Part shown: in pieces, positions 3,777 through 6,545 of the stretch
How the letters are laid out: each line of letters opens with the position of its first letter
Position numbering within the stretch: the stretch's first letter is position 1
Assembly (NCBI GenBank): GCA_002336085.1
Contig: DDEH01000012.1
Coordinates: 2,303-8,847, forward strand
DNA: 6,545 bases
Source of the DNA: Flavobacteriales bacterium UBA1959
GTDB taxonomy: Bacteria > Bacteroidota > Bacteroidia > Flavobacteriales_D > Sanyastnellaceae
Reading direction: 5' to 3'
Position numbers and translations under genes: made by a program
Notes under the pieces: generated by a model
What the model saw: the letters and a program-made list of their open reading frames with translations, nothing else
Told to the model about the DNA's origin: nothing
Databases searched by the model: none

Positions 3777-6545
3777 TTATTGCAAAATAACCTGTTTCAT
3801 GACCATGCCATCTTCTGTAATCAATTTGAATACATAGGTTCCTTTGGACACGTTTGACCAGTCAAGCCATTGACCTGAACTTGCCACACCTTGATTCACA
3901 ATTGAACCAGTCGCGTTCATGAGGCTCCACTCCAATAGATTTTGTTGGCTCCCGGTCCATTGCAGTTGCACGCGGCCACTGGAAGGGTTTGGGAACACAT
4001 CAAATGCAACATCCAACTGCTCAGATATCCCTGTTACATTGATGGTGAATGGGATTCGATCCGAAGCACAAGCAACTGACGGTGTCTGCACCACCCAGTT
4101 GTAGAAGAAGTAATAGTAGTTGTAAGCATTGTCTCCTCCAGCCGTGCTCTGGCTAATCGAAGCCAAGTCTCCTATCGCATAAGGATAAGCCATTTCGGTA
4201 TCTGGAGCATCTCTCCATAATTGTGGGTCATCGTCCAACGAACGCAATCCGTAGTCGCTGCCTTCTTCAACTTCGAAGTCCAAAACTACCGTATTGAGGC
4301 CATCCTCAACTTCAAATGCACCAGAAGCAATAACGTTGCCATCTGAATCGACAACACCAATCTCACGGATTCCCGCGCCGTCTGCATATACATCTACGCT
4401 GTGAATCACAACATCTTCATAAGCATCAAAAATCAACCAGCGAATGCTATTGTCATGGTATTGACCATCGCCCGTTTCCGTTCTTCCTCCCATGCCCTCC
4501 ACCATGTCCTCTGCTGCAATGTCCTCGACCCATACAGTCGTCGTGATCTGCGCATCGAGCTCAAAACTCGCACCTACCGCCAAGGCTTCAGCGGCATTCT
4601 CTGAATCATACCAATGAGTGGTCTCAGATGAAGACTGCAATGTGATTGCTTGAGGACCATCCAAATCTGTAGGTCCCGTAATTACTGGCGCATCTGGAGC
4701 GTCTAAAACAAGCACAACGAATTCTTCTGAAGGATTGGCGTTGCCACAAATATCAGTGACTGTCAAAAAGTACGTACCCGACTCCGTTACTGCTATGCTT
4801 TGCGTCTCTGAACCATTTGACCATGACCAATCGCCCAGGCTTTCAGAAACTAAGTCAACTGAGCCTCCTTCGCAAAAGCTCAATTCGCCGAGCGCACTCA
4901 CCACAGGAGCCTCTGATGCAATGACCACAACGGAAACGACAGTAGATACTGCAGCACAGCCATCTGAGTCATATGCAGTAACGCTATAATTTCCAGACTC
5001 TGTAATCATCACTGACGAGCCGGTTGATCCATTCGACCATGAATAACTCGCAAACTCACCTTCTACAACAAGGTCAACGGACTCACCCGGACAAATCGAT
5101 GTTTCTCCTGAGACCGTCAATATCAAATCTGTCATGCAAGGCGCTTCTAGCAAATTGTGGTATTGATCGATGGCTGGATTTTCAATGAACGTCTGCATTC
5201 CGCTTGGCCAATTAATGGTTGCCGTTTCAATGCTCTCGTGCTCGCCCAGACCAAACATTAAGGCGAACGTATTTGTAATGCCGTAGCTCTCTCCTGCTCG
5301 AACCTCGCGAATCTGCGTACCGAAATCACCTGTGATTATCACAGTGGCTCCAACAGCATCCTTATTGGACTCAATGCCCTCCAAATCAAATGAAATCCAG
5401 TGGTTGTCATTTCCTTGATTCAACCACAAGATATCATCGTTGTCGTTGTCTGGTGTGTTGTAACCATTTCCGTAACTGGCATACAAATCAGCAAATCCAT
5501 CTCTGTTGACATCACCAACAGCAAAACTGTGCATGGTATCTCCAGCGACGAAAACACTCTCCTCAGTAAAAGTACCGTCTCCGTTATTACGGAAATAGGA
5601 ATGAAAACCTCCCGAGATGAGCACATCCACATAACCGTCATTGTCGAAATCGGTCATTTTAGCCTGCAGTACGAACCCACTAACGCCTAGTCCTGATGAT
5701 TCTGTGACGTCGGTGAAATAACCACTGCCATCATTTTGCAGCAATTTCATCGTAGTTGAATGATTTGTCAAGTAGCAATCAAAATCTCCGTCATTGTCAT
5801 AATCCGCATAATCGACGGTCCAGCTTTGCTCATTCAACACCAATCCTCGCTCCTCTGCCACTTCTGAAAATGTTCCATCACCGTTGTTCATCCAAATCTG
5901 GTTGATGCGCCGAGGGTCCAACGGATCACTCACAAACTGTCGGCACTTAGCAATGGTCAAATCCAAATCTCCGTCGTGATCGAAATCACAAAAAACAGTT
6001 CCGTAATTGCCGCTATGGTCTGTCGACGGATACTCGCTATAATCGTAATTGGTAAGGTCTATTAACGTTTCATCAAAATCCAATGCTAAGCCGTTGCCTT
6101 TCCAAATGCGTGAAAGCGCATCGTCGTGGCACCCGAAAACATCTAACTGGCCATCGTTATCAATGTCTGCAAAATTGCATGCCTGCATGAACATATTTCC
6201 GTTATCAAGATCAAAATCTGACCATTCGCCAACAGCATCAATGTGCTTTACATGAACACCATCGTAGGCACCGCCAGAGAAAACGTCTTTGTGACCATCG
6301 TTGTCGTAATCGCCAATAGTCATTCCCCATTGGCCGTTGCTTGAAACGCTTCCATAATCCACTTCGACAAAGTTTCCCGAACCGTCTTGGTACAAAACTT
6401 TTACTGTCTGGGATCCATCCAAAACAACAATGTCGTCGTATCCGTCATTGTCCATATCGGTGAAGCCCACGCAATTGCCGCTATTGTAGCTACTTGGTAG
6501 CGTGGAAGAAACATTTACGAACGTTTGTGCGTTTGTCGAGACGAC
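3777..6545 (-). CDS. Large secreted FG-GAP/ASPIC-UnbV and Ig-domain protein with T9SS type A sorting domain (5' end off window)
   Basis: The frame is open from the right edge (6545) to TAA at 3777-3779, giving 922 visible residues. The first visible residues, VVSTNAQTFVNVSS, look like the end of a signal peptide cleaved near Ala6-Gln7, so little appears to be missing. A GTG at 6470-6468 could be read as a start but would cut into the first repeat and remove this signal. Domains in order: seven FG-GAP/VCBS-like repeats with DxDxDG loops (about 6458-5485); an ASPIC/UnbV-like region with VGATVIITG, REVRAGESYG, FGLGEHESI and INWPSG (about 5390-5140); two Ig/PKD-like domains with CPGESVDL...YSWSNG and CEGGSVDL...WSWSNG (about 5125-4915, 4915-4700); a third Ig-like domain (about 4705-4510); an aromatic-rich module (about 4495-4065); and the C-terminal sorting domain (about 4025-3780). 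Expected to be exported by Sec, then by T9SS to the surface or medium. No catalytic motif is visible; adhesion or glycan binding is only a guess. Confidence 0.92.
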   Translation of the reverse strand, partial: VVSTNAQTFVNVSSTLPSSYNSGNCVGFTDMDNDGYDDIVVLDGSQTVKVLYQDGSGNFVEVDYGSVSSNGQWGMTIGDYDNDGHKDVFSGGAYDGVHVKHIDAVGEWSDFDLDNGNMFMQACNFADIDNDGQLDVFGCHDDALSRIWKGNGLALDFDETLIDLTNYDYSEYPSTDHSGNYGTVFCDFDHDGDLDLTIAKCRQFVSDPLDPRRINQIWMNNGDGTFSEVAEERGLVLNEQSWTVDYADYDNDGDFDCYLTNHSTTMKLLQNDGSGYFTDVTESSGLGVSGFVLQAKMTDFDNDGYVDVLISGGFHSYFRNNGDGTFTEESVFVAGDTMHSFAVGDVNRDGFADLYASYGNGYNTPDNDNDDILWLNQGNDNHWISFDLEGIESNKDAVGATVIITGDFGTQIREVRAGESYGITNTFALMFGLGEHESIETATINWPSGMQTFIENPAIDQYHNLLEAPCMTDLILTVSGETSICPGESVDLVVEGEFASYSWSNGSTGSSVMITESGNYSVTAYDSDGCAAVSTVVSVVVIASEAPVVSALGELSFCEGGSVDLVSESLGDWSWSNGSETQSIAVTESGTYFLTVTDICGNANPSEEFVVLVLDAPDAPVITGPTDLDGPQAITLQSSSETTHWYDSENAAEALAVGASFELDAQITTTVWVEDIAAEDMVEGMGGRTETGDGQYHDNSIRWLIFDAYEDVVIHSVDVYADGAGIREIGVVDSDGNVIASGAFEVEDGLNTVVLDFEVEEGSDYGLRSLDDDPQLWRDAPDTEMAYPYAIGDLASISQSTAGGDNAYNYYYFFYNWVVQTPSVACASDRIPFTINVTGISEQLDVAFDVFPNPSSGRVQLQWTGSQQNLLEWSLMNATGSIVNQGVASSGQWLDWSNVSKGTYVFKLITEDGMVMKQVILQ
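3780..4025 (-). other. T9SS type A C-terminal sorting domain
   Basis: The last 80 or so residues carry the type A CTD pattern: FDVFPNPSSGRVQLQW at the start, a middle strand WSLMNATGSIVNQG, then LDWSNVSKGTYVFKLI and the terminal strand GMVMKQVILQ. The PNPSSG, 'L..GxY.hxl' and 'KhhhQ'-like elements are the standard landmarks. In the family, the CTD directs the protein through the T9SS translocon and is usually removed by the PorU sortase during attachment or release. Confidence 0.93.
4065..4495 (-). other. Aromatic-rich domain of unknown function within the T9SS cargo
   Basis: About 140 residues between the third Ig-like domain and the sorting domain do not look like Ig or PKD sequence. The segment starts near GDGQYHDNSIRWLIFDA, continues with SVDVYADGAGIREIGVVDS and ALWRD-like 'PQLWRDAP', then AYPYAIGDLASISQS, and ends in the tyrosine-rich YNYYYFFYNW. 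Alternating hydrophobic strands and a high aromatic content suggest a beta-sandwich, possibly a carbohydrate-binding module. I recall similar modules in multidomain Bacteroidota secreted proteins but cannot name a family. Confidence 0.6.
5485..6458 (-). repeat. Seven FG-GAP/VCBS-like protein repeats with DxDxDG loops
   Basis: Seven coding repeats carry calcium-binding-type loops: DMDNDGYDD (about 6458-6432), DYDNDGHKD (6314-6284), DIDNDGQLD (6170-6141), DFDHDGDLD (5990-5961), DYDNDGDFD (5807-5777), DFDNDGYVD (5655-5621) and DVNRDGFAD (5516-5485). Spacing is roughly 45-62 codons. Several are followed by a 'NNGDGTF' or 'NDGSGYF' turn that ends the blade. Seven blades match one integrin-alpha-like beta-propeller. 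The DNA copies have diverged, so this is a protein-level repeat and not a recent tandem duplication. Confidence 0.9.

Noticed and set aside
5400..5690. A 96-codon plus-strand open frame opposite the propeller repeats
   Set aside because: Its Val/Ile/Thr/Ser-rich composition follows from reading Asp/Asn/Gly-rich repeat codons on the other strand. It has no independent support as a gene.
3777..6545. The large protein as a component of a new defence, toxin or mobile system
   Set aside because: All recognisable parts are standard modules of Bacteroidota secreted surface proteins. There is no nuclease, toxin, recombinase or immunity motif, and no flanking repeats or integration signs.

Overview
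The window looks like chromosomal DNA from a member of the Bacteroidota, most likely a marine or free-living Flavobacteriales-type bacterium. The evidence is a PorT-family protein of the type IX secretion system (T9SS), a large predicted surface protein ending in a T9SS type A sorting domain, weak or absent Shine-Dalgarno sequences, and a DUF4199-like membrane protein. The genus cannot be assigned from this sequence alone.

Plus strand, left to right. Bases 1-375 hold the 3' end of a small membrane protein gene, probably DUF4199-like, that starts before the window. After a 74-base gap with a weak candidate promoter comes porT (450-1205), encoding a predicted outer-membrane beta-barrel T9SS component. 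Seven bases further on is a long-form capD/wbpM-type nucleotide-sugar 4,6-dehydratase (1213-3066). Twenty-one bases after that is a YigZ/IMPACT-family protein (3088-3705). The short gaps suggest that porT, the dehydratase and yigZ are co-transcribed.

Minus strand. A very large gene (3777 to the right edge, running leftward) converges on yigZ. Its reading frame stays open to base 6545, and the last visible codons look like the end of a signal peptide, so only the first part of the signal sequence seems to be missing. The product has seven FG-GAP/VCBS-type repeats with DxDxDG calcium-binding loops, an ASPIC/UnbV-like domain, three Ig/PKD-like domains, an uncharacterised aromatic-rich module and a C-terminal T9SS sorting domain. 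A hairpin with A and T tracts (3726-3763) separates the converging genes and probably terminates both transcripts.

Functionally, the window holds a T9SS component, a sugar-nucleotide enzyme of surface glycan synthesis directly downstream of it, and a predicted T9SS cargo. In some Bacteroidota, T9SS cargo is attached to a surface glycolipid, so the porT-capD pairing may be meaningful, but this is inference. I see no RNA gene, CRISPR array, insertion sequence or clearly new defence or mobile system. No stretch longer than about 80 bases lacks a gene.
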